From Flammula alnicola (taxonomy: Eukaryota > Basidiomycota > Agaricomycetes > Agaricales > Strophariaceae): a DNA stretch of 64,000 nt. Where the stretch lies: contig JADNRV010000001.1 of the NCBI GenBank assembly GCA_015499995.1, positions 310,001-374,000 on the forward strand, written 5' to 3'. Positions 1-11,448 of the stretch are shown here, in pieces. Every line of letters begins with the position of its first letter. The first letter of the stretch is position 1. The translations under genes were made by a program, and so were the position numbers. A model generated the notes under the pieces. That model did no database searches, was not told the origin of the DNA, and saw only the letters and a list, made by a program, of their open reading frames with translations.

Positions 1-285
1 TCATACCACCAACAAGTGATTCAAACATGTGAAGTGTCTTTAATATACTCTATATCTATGCCTGAATTTTCCCGAAGCTCAGAATTGAGGGGACATGCCC
101 GCAGAGCAAAATTTGCATGTCTGGTACCTTTGCATGTCCCAACCATATATAGTAACCCCGCCCGAGTCGACTCAGCTTCTGATGGATCTGTGTTCACCGC
201 ACTGCCCAGAGCTCCCTGATGGCGTCTCGGCATGTTTGTTTTTATTTGTGATTAGGCACAACAACCCTGCTTTCGACCATTCTGA

Positions 286-293
286 TATATAAA
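286..293 (+). promoter_or_regulatory. TATA box of the Kha1-like gene
   Basis: TATATAAA lies 52 bp before the chosen ATG at 345, inside the otherwise gene-free stretch 1-344. The short open frames in that stretch overlap on both strands, have no recognisable product and are treated as chance. The spacing suits a fungal core promoter; transcription start is inferred, not seen. Confidence 0.5.
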
Positions 294-344
294 GATCATG
301 TTTAAAGTGAAACATACTTGCTCCCCTTTTCTCAGTGGATCAAC

Positions 345-3300
345 ATGGGCGAGTTCTCTAGTCATGTTCTTCATCTACTTCAGAGAGCTGCCCCCCAACA
401 GGTATTGTCGTACATCTTTCCAGAATCCATGGTATGCATGCCAACACTTTCTTCTCTTCAATTAGGGAGGTGTCATTTCTGGCGATAACCCTACGCAATA
501 CAATGCTTCAGATCCGCTCCGGTTATGGATTATTCAATTAAGTGAGTGTTGTAGTCAATCCCTTGCTCATTGGCGACTCATGCCTGTACACGAATTCCAG
601 TCATTATCATAGCCATGACCCAGTTTTTGGCGCTCTTCCTCTCGCGCATTCGACAACCTCGGGTCATAGCAGAGGTTATTGGAGGTGTCATCCTCGGGCC
701 AAGTGTCATGGGTCACATCCCCAACTTCAGAAGCACCATCTTCCCTCTCACAAGCATTCCGATACTCACCTTGACCGCCAATATCGGTCTCGTTCTCTTC
801 CTCTTCCTGGTCGCGCTGGAGATAGACACTCGTCTCATGAGACGGAATGTAATTGCGTCCGCCACCGTCTCCATCGCCGGACTTGCCGTCCCGCTTGGTT
901 TGGGTGCAGCATTAGGAGTCGCCGTTTACAAAGAGTTCGCTGATCCCTCCATAAACTATGGCTACTTCATACTATTCGTCGCCGTGGCTATCGGAATCAC
1001 AGCTTTCCCGGTGTTGTGTCGTATCCTTACGGAGCTCAAACTTCTCGACACGGAAGTTGGTCTAGTCGTCCTTTCAGCTGGTATTGGGAATGATGTCGTG
1101 GGATGGATTCTGTTGGCCCTCACAGTTGCTCTCGTCAATGCTTCCTCCGGTCTCACTGCATTGTGGGTCCTTATGGCCAGCGCCGCCTACGTTATCTTCC
1201 TTTTATATCCTATACGATGGGCATACCGTTGGCTCGCAAAACGTACAGGCAGTTTGGAACAAGGTTCACCCACACCTTTCGTGATGACCATCACACTCGT
1301 CGTGGTTTTCGCCTCGGCGTTCTTCACCGACATCATTGGTGTTCATGCAATTTTCGGTAAATTCTCTTATTTTATGTGACTTGGCAAGGATTTAATGTGA
1401 GATCGACATAGGTGGTTTCTTAGCTGGCCTCATTATCCCTCACGATAACGGCTTTGCCATCTCCATTGTTGAAAAGATTGAGGATTTGGTATCTATTGTG
1501 TTCCTTCCTATCGTATGTTAATTTTTCTCTGCCCCCGACTACCATTAAGATCTGACGTCGCCTTTATAGTACTTCACATTATCTGGCTTGAACACCGACC
1601 TTAGCTTGCTCAACAACGGCGTTACCTGGGGATATGTCTTCCTCATCATAACAGTCGCCTTATTTTCCAAGTTCTTGTCCTGCGCCACTGCTGCTCATTT
1701 TAACGGCTTCAACTGGAGAGAAGCAGGCGCCATTGGCTCGCTCATGAGCTGCAAAGGGTGTGTAACCTCTCTTTTTATTTATTTATACTAGTTTTTGACT
1801 GAAACAACACCTTTTCGATAGTCTCGTCGAGCTCATTGTCTTGAATATCGGACTTCAAGCTAAAATTCTCTCCCCTCGAACGTTCTCTATGTTCGTTATA
1901 CACGCCATCGTGGTCACTTTCCTGACGACACCACTTGTACTCTTATTCTATCCTGCCAAGTACCGAACCCACCACCGTAGCGAGAGAAAGGCAGCAAAGG
2001 AAGAAGCTGCTCTTCAATCCAAGGTCAGTGGTGACGATATCAGGACCAGGTTTGCGCTTGTGCTCGACAAGGTTGAAGCCCTTCCTGCCTCCATGACATT
2101 GTTGCAACTCCTTCAAACACCCTTTGTACGGTCAAAAAATTCAGAAGTTTCCAGCATCGACGAAAAAACAGAGGCAATTGATGATATAGGACCATTACCC
2201 TCACCGATTACCATTGAAGCTCTCCGACTGATGGAACTCACCAATCGAACATCCGCTGTCCTCAGATCACAAGAGGCCGAATCGGTCATTCACAACGACC
2301 CTGTTGTTTCGACCTTCAGAACGTTCGGACAACTCAACAACTTCAGCGTCTCTGCCAACCTATCGGTGGTCAACTTCAACGAGTTCCCTGAAGCAATTGC
2401 GAATCATGTGTCTAACACCGGATCGCAGATGGTTATCGTCCCATGGCCAAGAGGAGTCACGTCCATTGTAGACGAGGAGAATCATGGACAGCCGGTTGGC
2501 GCACGCAACCCATTTGACGGCATATTCCACCGGACGACGACGCAGGACCAGACGAGCTCTGTTGTCTATTCTGAATTCATTCGCAATGTCTTCGCCAAGT
2601 CTCCGAGCGACATTGCGCTGTTCGTCGACCGCGGGATGGTTACCACGCTCAGCGGCGTCAACAAGCAACATCTGTTCCTCGCTTTCATGGGTGGGCCGGA
2701 CGACCGCCTTGCATTGTCGTTCCTCGTACAACTTTGTGGACGTCCATCGGTTACTGCAACCGTAGTCAGACTCAACAAAACCGACTCGGAGGTAACTAAT
2801 ACCAAGGAAGACTTAGATTCTAAATTGGGCTCTTTAGTGTCGCCTACGACCCATAATGTAAGGCCAACTTATTGTCATAACCGAATTCTCCTTACGCTAA
2901 CTACCTGAATTCTTGTGCAGACTGCCGCTGACACCGTTTATCCGCAACTCAATACCCAAACCCGTCTCACCTCCGGCCTCGCCGATAACCTTCTCTGGGA
3001 TCGCTATAACCTACCAACTGCGACCCACCCACCCAGTGTCGCCTCTGCCCTCTCCCGCATCTCATTCCGCACCGAGTCGACTCCTACGCCCCTTCGCCGT
3101 ATAACCGAGCTGGCGAAACAGAAGGCCGGCGAAAGCTCGGTCGGCGCTGAGAAGACGTTGATAGTCCTCGCCGGTCGTTCGCGTCGCTTGGCTGTCGAGT
3201 CGTTGACCAGCGAGCTGCGTGCATTGACTACAGAGCAGGGATCGGCGGCAAGCAGCTCCGTGTCGAAGACACTGGGTGACATTGGTGCTGCATTGGTCGC

Positions 3301-3355
3301 TACCAATGTGAATGCCAGTCTCCTCATCCTCCAAGCTGCTGCTTCCCGTGTTTGA
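345..3355 (+). CDS. KHA1: K+/H+ antiporter, CPA2 family, Kha1-like
   Basis: Predicted monovalent cation/proton antiporter of endomembranes, exchanging K+ for H+ and so setting organelle pH. Exon 1 is 345-401 (begins [13 protein letters not shown]) and exon 2 466-541; the third starts at 601. Later introns lie near 1357-1410, 1514-1569, 1757-1822 and 2857-2921. The first ~430 residues are a run of membrane helices. They include the conserved stretch [19 protein letters not shown], which is diagnostic of the Na+/H+ exchanger fold in fungal Kha1 and plant CHX proteins. A long soluble tail follows and ends at RV-stop. The spliced length, roughly 880 residues, matches yeast Kha1 (873). ATG 345 was chosen because it is the first ATG after the TATA box and splices in phase with the first helix. 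The gene converges on the Mbp1-like gene. Family assignment is firm; organelle location is inferred from family. Confidence 0.93.
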
Positions 3356-3660
3356 GCTTGCTTCATTTATCGATATTACAATCCATTGATGAAATATCCT
3401 TTCGTTCACTCTACCTTTGGATCTATGCCACCAGTTTATTATTGGCCTGCTGTACTTATATTGTGCATGTTATGTTATGTTAAGGAAGCGTCACAGCCAC
3501 CTCTTAAATGAATGACTTACAACGCCGTGATCCGATATGAGCTCCAATGACAAACGGTAATATCAAGTAGTAGAGGCCATCGACACTGGAACCGATCTAC
3601 GTAATGGCTTTCAGAGCGCCCTACTGCATGCTTGGCAAAATAACAATTTTCATAACACTG

Positions 3661-3684
3661 CGTTTTCTCACCAGTGAGAAAACG
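3661..3684. repeat. 24-bp near-perfect palindrome between convergent genes
   Basis: CGTTTTCTCAC, two bases, then GTGAGAAAACG: an 11-bp perfect inverted repeat with a 2-bp centre. It sits in the gene-free stretch 3356-3844 between two convergent 3' ends. It could be a cruciform or a dyad protein site; with almost no loop it is a poor RNA hairpin terminator. Nothing else was recognised in this stretch. Confidence 0.6.
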
Positions 3685-3844
3685 TCGTCACGGTAATACA
3701 ATGAAAGTACAGTAGATGTGTGGAGATAAATTATCTGCGTAGACCATACATACGACGCAACAGAGTCGAAGGCATGAACATCATCCGACTGCAACAGGTT
3801 TCGAGCCACTCCAAGCTATTGATGACGAACTAGGTTCTTCCGAT

Positions 3845-6216
3845 TCAAGCGTCTACAGGACCCACGTCAGCTCCGCTCAACCTAGGAACGCTGTTGGGGC
3901 TTACCTCTAGCAACATTCCCAGAACTTGATCAACCTCGCTGGGAGGAACACCGCCACATCCTGCCCCTATCAACCGCCTGTACTCCCCCATTCTTCCACT
4001 TGTGCCAGCTTCTGCTTGGAAAGTCACCAACTCGTCGAACATGACCTTTCTGCGTTTCCGGTGCTGAGCTATCTCCTCGCGAAGCGCATCACAGCCCTGC
4101 CGGAGGTCATCCGAATTGCTTGGTATGTTGGAATACAATACAATCAAATCTGACGCGTCCTCCGCGACAGTCGCCTTCCGTTTGCCTTTTGCCTTTTCGC
4201 CATCTGGAGTGGCGTCCATCTCTGCATCGTCATCAATCTGGATGGTTGCCGTAGCTGGCGTGACAACCAGTTCGCCATTAGCAGCGTCGCGGATAGTTTT
4301 CTCGCGCGTTTCCTCGTTCTTGACCCATTTTTCCCAACCCAGGCGATACCGGCGACCCATTTTATCCGAAAGGCCGTGTTCTAAATCTTGAAGATGTTGT
4401 TTAGCTTGAAGCAAACCCTCGGCCTGTGATTTGAGATGTCCGACTGCGCGCTGACTCTCTAAAATTTCTGCTTGGATATTCGCGAGCAGGGCATGAGCTT
4501 GTGTCGTATCGCGTTCCTTATCTCTGAGCTCTTGGTCGAAGGAGGACGCCAGACTGTCCATCATGGCGGCAATGTCGTTTACACATCGCGTACTGGCTTT
4601 TTGTCCTGCAGCGGAATGGTGCAGAGGTGGTTTATCGTTATTATACGGTGCGAAGGAGTAGCCAATGGGGGCAATGGTAGGAGGGTAAGCGGAGTGGAAA
4701 TTTCGGTACGACATGGCTGCTATACGAGAAGGTGGCACAGGCGAAGAGCGGAACCGTTCGTCCTCGAGAATGTAGTCTTCGGTGCTTTTACCGTCATTGT
4801 TCATAATCTTTGGATTTGCGCCATGGTCGATGAGTATTTTCACGAGACGTTTACTGCGACACCTCGCCGCCATCGTAAGTGCAGTTTCGCCGTCTTCGTC
4901 CTGGAAGTTGATGACATCCGCAAGTTCTTTGGGGTAATCAGCGAGTCGCGTAAGGACAGTTTCCATATAATAACGAGCGGCGTGCGTTTTTCCTTTGGTC
5001 ATGGCGACGTCCACGATGTGATGGAATACAGTACGGTTATAGTTATCGATGTTGAGCGTCGAGCGATGTAGAAGTTCGTATAGCTCGGGGAATTTGCGAA
5101 CGTCGTAATTATTGGCGAACATGACGCTGCGCATGAGAGCTGTTTGGCCTGCTTTATTGACCTTGAAAATATCGGCCCCAGCTGTCAAGAGTAATTTAAC
5201 GATGCGAATACGACCCATCGCACACGCCCAGTGAAGAGGTGTATGGCCGTCGTCATCAATAGCCATGTTCGGATCAAAATCCGCTGGCGGGTTAACAAGG
5301 AGAGGAGGGACCTGATTCGAGTCCGAAATGAAAAATTCTAGCACTTGATCTGCGTAAGACCGAGTGTCTTCCTCTCCTTCGGCGCGTTCATCAACAGACC
5401 GTCGGTGTTTGTGACGTCGTGAATTCGACTGACGGTCGTCAGCACCGTTAGAACCATATGAAGGCCCTGGGCTGCGTATAGGAGATGGGGTGCGCGAGCT
5501 GGAGGAAGCTTCTGAAGGTGAGGGTGTCATGGTGCCATCTTCAGAACCTCGAACGGATAATGTATCGTGCTCAGATTCCTCGTCGACGGCATCGGGAGCT
5601 TGTCTACGAGAGGATCTCGTATTGATGAGAGCAACAGATGCCGGGATATCCGCAATTGCAGCTTTACGCGGTGGTCGACTAAGTGTGTTGGCAACTAAGT
5701 GCTTAGGAGCCAAAGGCGGACTTTTCGCCGCTGGTTGGAATTCGATAATTGGACGTAAGAGAGCTTCGCAGTTATACTGTTTTGCTAGATTTAATCCTCG
5801 GTCAAGGGGAATCCATGTGCCTGGAAATTCTTTGTTGGGGGGGACAGGAACAGGGTAAAAGTGGGCATACCTTGGTATTTTCCGTACCCTCCCTGGACCT
5901 TTTCGTGTTCGCCTTTCTGTACTTCGCGTTCAAGAACGCGAGTTCGCTGAGGTTTGTCGAATCCTGCGACTTTGAGTATTTGCGTCGCGTTCAGCCACGA
6001 ATCGGAGCGCCGCCTCATCACCGCGACTCCTTTGCACATCCTGCGCGTGTCATGTCACTAACCGAGGATATCGAGGCGCGTAAAATAGGGCTTACATCTC
6101 ATAGACCGGTATACCACTATAGGTCGCCTATAGTATCACACCCGACGTGTTAGTTTTCGAGAATGAAGAGGACTTAAACACAGAAAACTAACCTTGAAAA
6201 TCTGTGTGTCCGGCAT
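3845..6216 (-). CDS. MBP1: APSES-domain cell-cycle transcription factor, Mbp1/Swi4-like
   Basis: DNA-binding subunit of an MBF/SBF-type complex that drives G1/S genes. The N-terminal ~110 residues form the APSES/KilA-N winged-helix domain. It is assembled from small exons: 6216-6193 (MPDTQIFK), one near 6137-6105 ([10 protein letters not shown]), one with [20 protein letters not shown] and [16 protein letters not shown], then [14 protein letters not shown] leading into a long last exon. An acidic, Ser-rich linker follows, then ankyrin repeats ([43 protein letters not shown]), then a predicted coiled coil that in the family binds Swi6. ATG 6216 gives the usual basidiomycete start. An open stretch just upstream (ending KGTFN before the Met) could be a further exon but is not needed. 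Length ~735 residues is normal. The gene converges on the antiporter gene. Confidence 0.95.
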
Positions 6217-6923
6217 GTTGAAAGTACCCTTGCGCGAGATAAGGACAGATGTCTCGTCTTCGGGCTTGTGAATACGGTATTCGCAAGCTGGATCGAGCGT
6301 ACGCTAGAGGAGAGTGGTCTCAGCGTTGTAGCTGTCCTGCGAGGAAGACCCGCTCTTGACGCGTGAAACAACAGAGCCAAACAGTCCTGTTGGCTTGGAC
6401 CGTGTTGAAGGTGCCACCCGAGGGGCGATAATCGTAATTCAGGCGCTCATTGTACCCTTGTGCACTGATTGGAGAAGGACGGGAATAAATCACAACTAAA
6501 GCTCGTCAATTGAAATTTAACCAGGGTTCTGTTCTCTCTCTGCACGCTTTTCTGTTCATTTTATGTAGTGATAATCTCACGGAATTCAAGGCCTGCAAGC
6601 GAATTGTGACTCATGTCCTCTCTCTCAGCTTTAGGAAAACATTTGACATTTTAATTTCCAAACCAGGATAGAGATAGCTAGCCTTCAAGTTCGTCCCAAA
6701 AATCGAATTTCCATCCAAGTCCGTCTCCTCAGGAGTCGGAGCGCGGGCGAGCCTGACCATACCGGTCTCGAGCTCGTTGGATGTGCAGAAACGATCCAGA
6801 CTATTTAGCAATGAAATAAAATTAAAACGAAAGAAGTATATTTTCGAACAGACAGAATTATATCATTAAACGACTTAGGATGGGAGATGTATTTGCTCCA
6901 TTGGCGAGCAATTCTCCCACAAT
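6217..6923. other. Upstream region of the Mbp1-like gene, no clear gene
   Basis: About 700 bases without a supportable gene. A 66-codon minus-strand frame (6811-6611) and a 68-codon frame (6380-6174) exist but match no family I know and do not splice convincingly into the Mbp1-like start. The region probably holds the Mbp1-like promoter and 5' leader. It ends at the 8-bp target duplication CCCACAAT (6916-6923) of the following MITE. Confidence 0.4.
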
Positions 6924-7345
6924 TAGTGATGGGCACGGGTAACCCGCGGGCAATTTTTTGTCGACCCGCACCCGTACCCGCCAAAACCCGCACCCGTGGC
7001 CACGGGTACGGGATCCCGTGCTTGCAGGTGCGGGTTTGCAGGTGACCCGTGGGTACAGAAACCCGTGCGGGTTTGATGGGTGTCGTGAGAACTTGTGCTA
7101 GCAGAACTATGTTAAATTAAAATTAGAATACATTTTGGAAAATTACATTACATAATTAATTATTCAGGTAACTAAAGAACGTGTTGGACACACATTTCGG
7201 AGTTTTCCGTGTGCCGGCCGAAAACCCGTGACCCTGGCACACGGGTGCGGGTTGGCTGAGGGTCACTCAAAGTGCACCCGCACCCGCACCCGCCACACCC
7301 GTACCCGCAAACCCGCACGGGTGTCAGCACCCGTGCCCATCACTA
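6924..7345. mobile_element. 422-bp hAT-type MITE with exact 8-bp target duplication
   Basis: The terminal inverted repeats are perfect over 17 bp: TAGTGATGGGCACGGGT at 6924-6940 and its reverse complement at 7329-7345. The element is flanked by identical octamers CCCACAAT at 6916-6923 and 7346-7353. An 8-bp duplication plus TAGTGATGGGC-like ends are typical of hAT-superfamily DNA transposons. Both subterminal regions are packed with variants of ACCCGCACCCGT and its complement, like the transposase-binding repeats of hAT ends. There is no transposase frame, so it is non-autonomous. The undamaged duplication and ends suggest fairly recent insertion upstream of the Mbp1-like gene. Confidence 0.93.
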
Positions 7346-7353
7346 CCCACAAT

Positions 7354-8372
7354 GTTGAAATCTGCCTGCCAAAGATTGTCTCTAGATATTGGCAATGAGC
7401 TGCAATTGCTTACGGTTTGAGTAGACGGTAAACACTTTTACTGTCTACTCAGCCTTCATGGTATCAAGGATGAACTGTTCATTGGGTATTTTGTAGTCGG
7501 TATGCCTGCGTAGTAGTAGGAAGTTAGTTTCATATCCTACGACTATAAAGCTGTTTCTTTCTTTTGGGCTCACATAAAGGTAGACCAGCGAACAACCGAT
7601 TGATAAACTATCTTCATTAAGGTGCTGGCGAGTAGCAACGACAACTCATCTGATTCGGGTTAATATTCAATTACTCATTTGAATGGGGGAGACAAGTAAA
7701 ACATACCTTTATTGTTGACAGGAGTGAGTTCCAAGAAAGCGGAACTGATTTGATCCTTGACATTCAAGAAACAAAGTGCAAGATTTATTGCCGAAGGTAT
7801 TCGACGAACTGCAAGGTGGTAGGGATTGCAATGAATTCCAGGACCAAATGTTTTAGTCCGACTGAATTATAAGTATACATGAAAAGTCAGCGGAGGAAAG
7901 TTTGGAAAGGGTTTGTTACCTCGGTCACGGCATCCATGATTCATGAAGCACAATTGATCATCGCGTACACAGAAAATCATCAATGATCATCGAGTAGAGT
8001 TTCATGGTGCTTAAATCAAAGCGAGACTTTCATTCGATAACACGGCAAGAACACGTACTTAAGATATCTTCACGCGCCAAAGGAGGACGAAATGAATCTA
8101 GACAGCTCGTCAGTAAGAATACGATTCAGCTATCGTTCCACACTCCAAGCTCAGCGTTTGGCCTAAAAGACGCGTCAAGAGATTCTTGATGTGTGGCACA
8201 CGGTGGCAGAACTAAACCACTTCCAGGTCAGGTATATGGAGAGTAGGACCGAGGATTCAGGCAGAACGTATGAGGAAGTCTCCACGAGGAGCTTCTGCTT
8301 CTTGCTATAAAGACATGGTAGAGGTCTTTCGGCGCCTTTACTATTTGAGTCGTGCATGAATTGAACACAGAA
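7354..8372. other. Gene-free stretch between two MITEs
   Basis: About 1 kb with no supportable gene. The longest frame (8004-8189, 61 codons) has no recognisable domain. A stem-loop lies at about 7418-7450: GAGTAGACGGTAAA pairs with TTTACTGTCTACTC with one mismatch and a short loop. Nothing else was recognised. Confidence 0.4.
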
Positions 8373-8374
8373 TA

Positions 8375-8615
8375 TTAGTCGGAAATTTCCGGCCAGCGTT
8401 GTAACGTGTTACAATGCGCGGTAACGGACCAGTCGGCCCATAATGCCGCAGCCCCGTTGGAGCCCGTTGCAACGGACTAGTCGGTGTTCCAACTGCACCA
8501 AATAACGGCCGTTAACGGCCTGATTATGGTAAATCAACGGTGTCGTGACCGTTGGAACACCGGTCAACGATCAAATAACAGCCCGGCCGTTAGGCAGTCG
8601 GGAATTTCCGACTAA
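8375..8615. mobile_element. 241-bp MITE with TTAGTCGGAAATT ends
   Basis: Ends are TTAGTCGGAAATT (from 8375) and AATTTCCGACTAA (to 8615). They are flanked by TA on both sides; alternatively the ends extend one base and are flanked by AAT on both sides, and symmetry prevents a choice. Inside, CGGTGTTCCAAC (8482-8493) pairs with GTTGGAACACCG (8551-8562), and AACGG motifs recur, so the whole element can fold back. No coding capacity. A TA duplication would suggest Tc1/mariner affinity; that is inference. Confidence 0.75.
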
Positions 8616-8677
8616 TAATGTAAATTTAGTTGGTTCGGACTCGGCGATCCCACGGATGAGATAACTTGAGCGTTCCG

Positions 8678-9200
8678 CAAGGGGGTGCGCGAACCTTAAT
8701 AGCTGACCGGGGGTCGGTTAGTTAGTCCAGCCGCTGGCTGGCGAAAAAAAAATTTATACCCCTCTATAAATGTCCCAAAATAGGTGCTTTGAAGTGACCC
8801 AAGGCAGGTTTTACACCATATATTGCCTTACATCTATTAAATACTAGCTGTAATACATATAGAAATGTTGTAGGACATAGTTTGCAGCGCTGATGGCCCC
8901 ACATTAGTGGAGTCACTTTTCTCGGCCATTTCCAATGGTCAAAAAATTATATTTCATTGGAATACTATGCTAATACATCTACAGTACCATTTAGAATGTA
9001 TAAACCCTGAGCAAGCACCTCATAAATGGGTTTGCGAGACGTGCAAGAAATCCGGTGGAAGGGGCAAGTGCCCATCATCGCTGATCTAATATTACCATAT
9101 CGGGACTGTTCCTGATTATGTTAGTTAGTTAGTCCATGAAATATTGGCTTAAAAAATAAATCGACCCTAGGTACTTTTTTTTATTTGGCGCACCCCCTTG
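8678..9200. mobile_element. 523-bp hAT-type MITE with exact 8-bp target duplication
   Basis: Terminal inverted repeats CAAGGGGGTGCGC (8678-8690) and GCGCACCCCCTTG (9188-9200) are perfect over 13 bp. They are flanked by identical octamers GCGTTCCG at 8670-8677 and 9201-9208. An 8-bp duplication with CA...TG ends fits hAT-type transposition. The body is AT-rich and holds a 60-codon frame (8907-9089, with VCETCKKSGG) that I do not recognise and would not call a gene. GTTAGTTAGTCCA occurs near both ends. Its sequence is unrelated to the 422-bp MITE, so a different family mobilised it. Confidence 0.9.
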
Positions 9201-9208
9201 GCGTTCCG

Positions 9209-9904
9209 GTTAGAAGTGAGGGAGATGGAAATATTTGAATACTTTAACGTAGTCAAATATTTGGTGACACGAAATTCGTGGGTACGAATAACATGTTTGT
9301 GCCTAGGGCTTGCCCGGGCTCCTCGATTTTGGATCGCGAAAGGCGAGCGGGATTGGCCGAAGCGTGGGTCCAATCACACCGATAAGATTGGCCGGGAATG
9401 GCCGAATCACGTGATCCTGAGACTTGCAGATTTCGATCTGAAGTTGATGCGAGGAAAGCCGGGCAAGACCTGAGCGTCTGGAGAGCTCGGTTGTGGCAAA
9501 ACATGTGCCGAAAACCAAGCGGCTGTACCGATCAGAGTGTAAGCTCAAACCGGCAGCTTGGTGAGGCACTGGTGAGCCAAACTGGCACCCCAATGGAGCG
9601 TCACTCTGAAATGTTAGCTTGATAAGTTAAGTTCACACGCCTGAGTCCACAGTGTATGTGACGGAATTTCAGGTTAATAATATGAGAGGCAGGTTACATG
9701 ATAGCAGGCTATGGTAAGGCAGGTACAGTGAACAGTATAAAGTTATGATGCAGCAGAATTTAAAGCTAATGAGGTATGTAGAGCAATGCAGAGCGACGAA
9801 ATAATAAGCTATAATGCAGGTTTGCCATCGGAGGCAGTGGCGAGAGCGGTGGTCATGTCGTAACATTAATTTCTAAGTTAACTGGAATATGCAATAAGAC
9901 TATT
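9209..9904. other. Region 3' of the DIRS recombinase gene
   Basis: About 700 bases with no supportable gene. It follows the stop of the minus-strand recombinase and should contain the 3' end of the DIRS-like retroelement. I compared it by eye with the region upstream of gag and found no shared terminal or internal complementary repeats, so the element's right boundary is undefined. Confidence 0.35.
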
Positions 9905-11448
9905 TTACAATGCAAGGCTGTCTTCTGAGGCAGCGAGATCGATGAGAGCGGAAGGTATGTTATGATTGATACGGAACTGTTCGAAAATTGATGCCAGGTT
10001 GTTGATGTGGGATTTATTGTATGCTTTTGAGGTGCTCATGGGAAGAATCTCTTCCATGCGGCGCCAGTAGAGGAGAAACGCGAGAGAAGTCCAACCGCCT
10101 GTAGCCGCAACGATTTCGGGTGGGACTCCCGCGAGGAGGAGTTCGACCGCACCACCAATGCGGAAGCTGTGGCCGAGGATATGGGCTAGGCAGGCAGACG
10201 ACCAGATGCCCATAACGAAGCCGAGGAACTCATGCTTGAGGAGATTTTTGGGTTGTCCGGAGATGGATATGTAAGCGAAGAGGGCGGACGAGTGAGGAAT
10301 GGAGGCATTGGTGTCGAGATGGTTACGGATGGCCGTAACGGGGCAGAGAGTGTCATTTCGTGCGGTAATAATAACCGTGGCACCCTCTTCCTTCGTCGTC
10401 TTGGTCCACGGGATGCGGAAGCTGGCAGAGCGAGAGCCGTCGCGATGTTGACGGAATTGGACCCTAGATAGGGTTAGAATGAGCGTTAGGATAGATAGAG
10501 TGTAGCGGCGTACAGGGAAGAGCGGAGTACATGGTACTTCCCATCGAAATCTGCGCCAACGGCAACCGTCGTCTCGCCCAGGCGACGGCATCCGAAGAAT
10601 GTGCAGAGGGCGACGGCCCATACAGCAGCGTGGAAAGAGTCGGAGAGGTTGATAGCCCTACGTAGGGTGGAGAGGTGTTCGATAGATACGGGGGCGCGAA
10701 GTTCTCGCTTGTGTTTAGTGCCCTCCTTGTTGGCCGACACGCGGGCCATGTGAACCTATTCATCGTCGCCGAACCAGGTGGCGTGGTTGACGAGGTGCCA
10801 GGATCGAATGCCCGACATCCACGACTTGATCGTGCATCCGGACTGCTTCCCTCTATGCGTGCCGATAAAAGCGCAGAGAAGGGCGTAGGATGCGGGCATC
10901 CGAGCTTCCTCGTCAATACCCCATTCGTCACAGAATTGGGTGAAGCGCATTGGACCAGCGCCGTATGTGCCTTTGGTGTTCGGTGTGAGGGCCCCTCTGA
11001 TGGACATCAAGGCCTCCTCGACGAGTGGTTGGGGGAGGAGTGTAGCAAGTTGCTCGCGGTGGCGGATACCGAAGGGTGTATCCCATGAAAATAAGCGGTC
11101 GGCGGCAGCGACATGAGGTCGCAGTGAGTTCGGCTTGATTTGACGGCCGCTCTGAGGTTTTCGCGGTCGAATATGGCGTGAAGATGAGGTGAGGGCATGG
11201 GAAGACGAGTCGAGTGCGTGCGAAGGTTGGGGTTGTGGTGTGGTGGTAAGGGCTACAGCGTGAGGTAAGGGAGATACTGGTGCCAGAGATGCAGAGGGAG
11301 CTGGAGTCGGAATAGATCGTTTGTATGGATGAAAAGAATATTGAAGACCTGTGGTGCGCGGAGGGATGAAGTCCGGAGACCCTGTCCCACCCACAGGCTT
11401 CTCGACGACACGTGTCGCCGGTTTGAAAGGGTAGTTGATTCTAGACAT
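9905..11448 (-). pseudogene. DIRS tyrosine recombinase with in-frame stop
   Basis: Enzyme that would integrate circular retroelement DNA. The start ATG (11448-11446) overlaps the RT stop. A low-complexity Pro/Ser N-terminus of ~130 residues precedes the core-binding domain (LTPNTKGTYGAGPMRFTQFC). The catalytic domain has the first arginine in FFGCRRLGE, the HxxR box in GHSFRIGG, and a candidate tyrosine in FLLYWRR. A 74-nt intron (10464-10537, donor gtacca, acceptor tctag) joins FDGK to VQFRQHRDG. An in-frame TAG at 10758-10756, between GDDE and VHMARV, truncates the protein before the catalytic domain. The same frame continues conserved beyond it, so this looks like one recent nonsense change; readthrough is not excluded. 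It ends SLAL-stop at 9905. Confidence 0.85.

Noticed and set aside
6174..6811. Minus-strand frames upstream of the Mbp1-like ATG considered as further exons
   Set aside because: APSES proteins of this type normally start at the [12 protein letters not shown] sequence; the upstream frames have no known domain.
8907..9089. 60-codon frame with VCETCKKSGG in the 523-bp MITE, considered as transposase remnant or zinc protein
   Set aside because: Too short and without any recognisable transposase motif.
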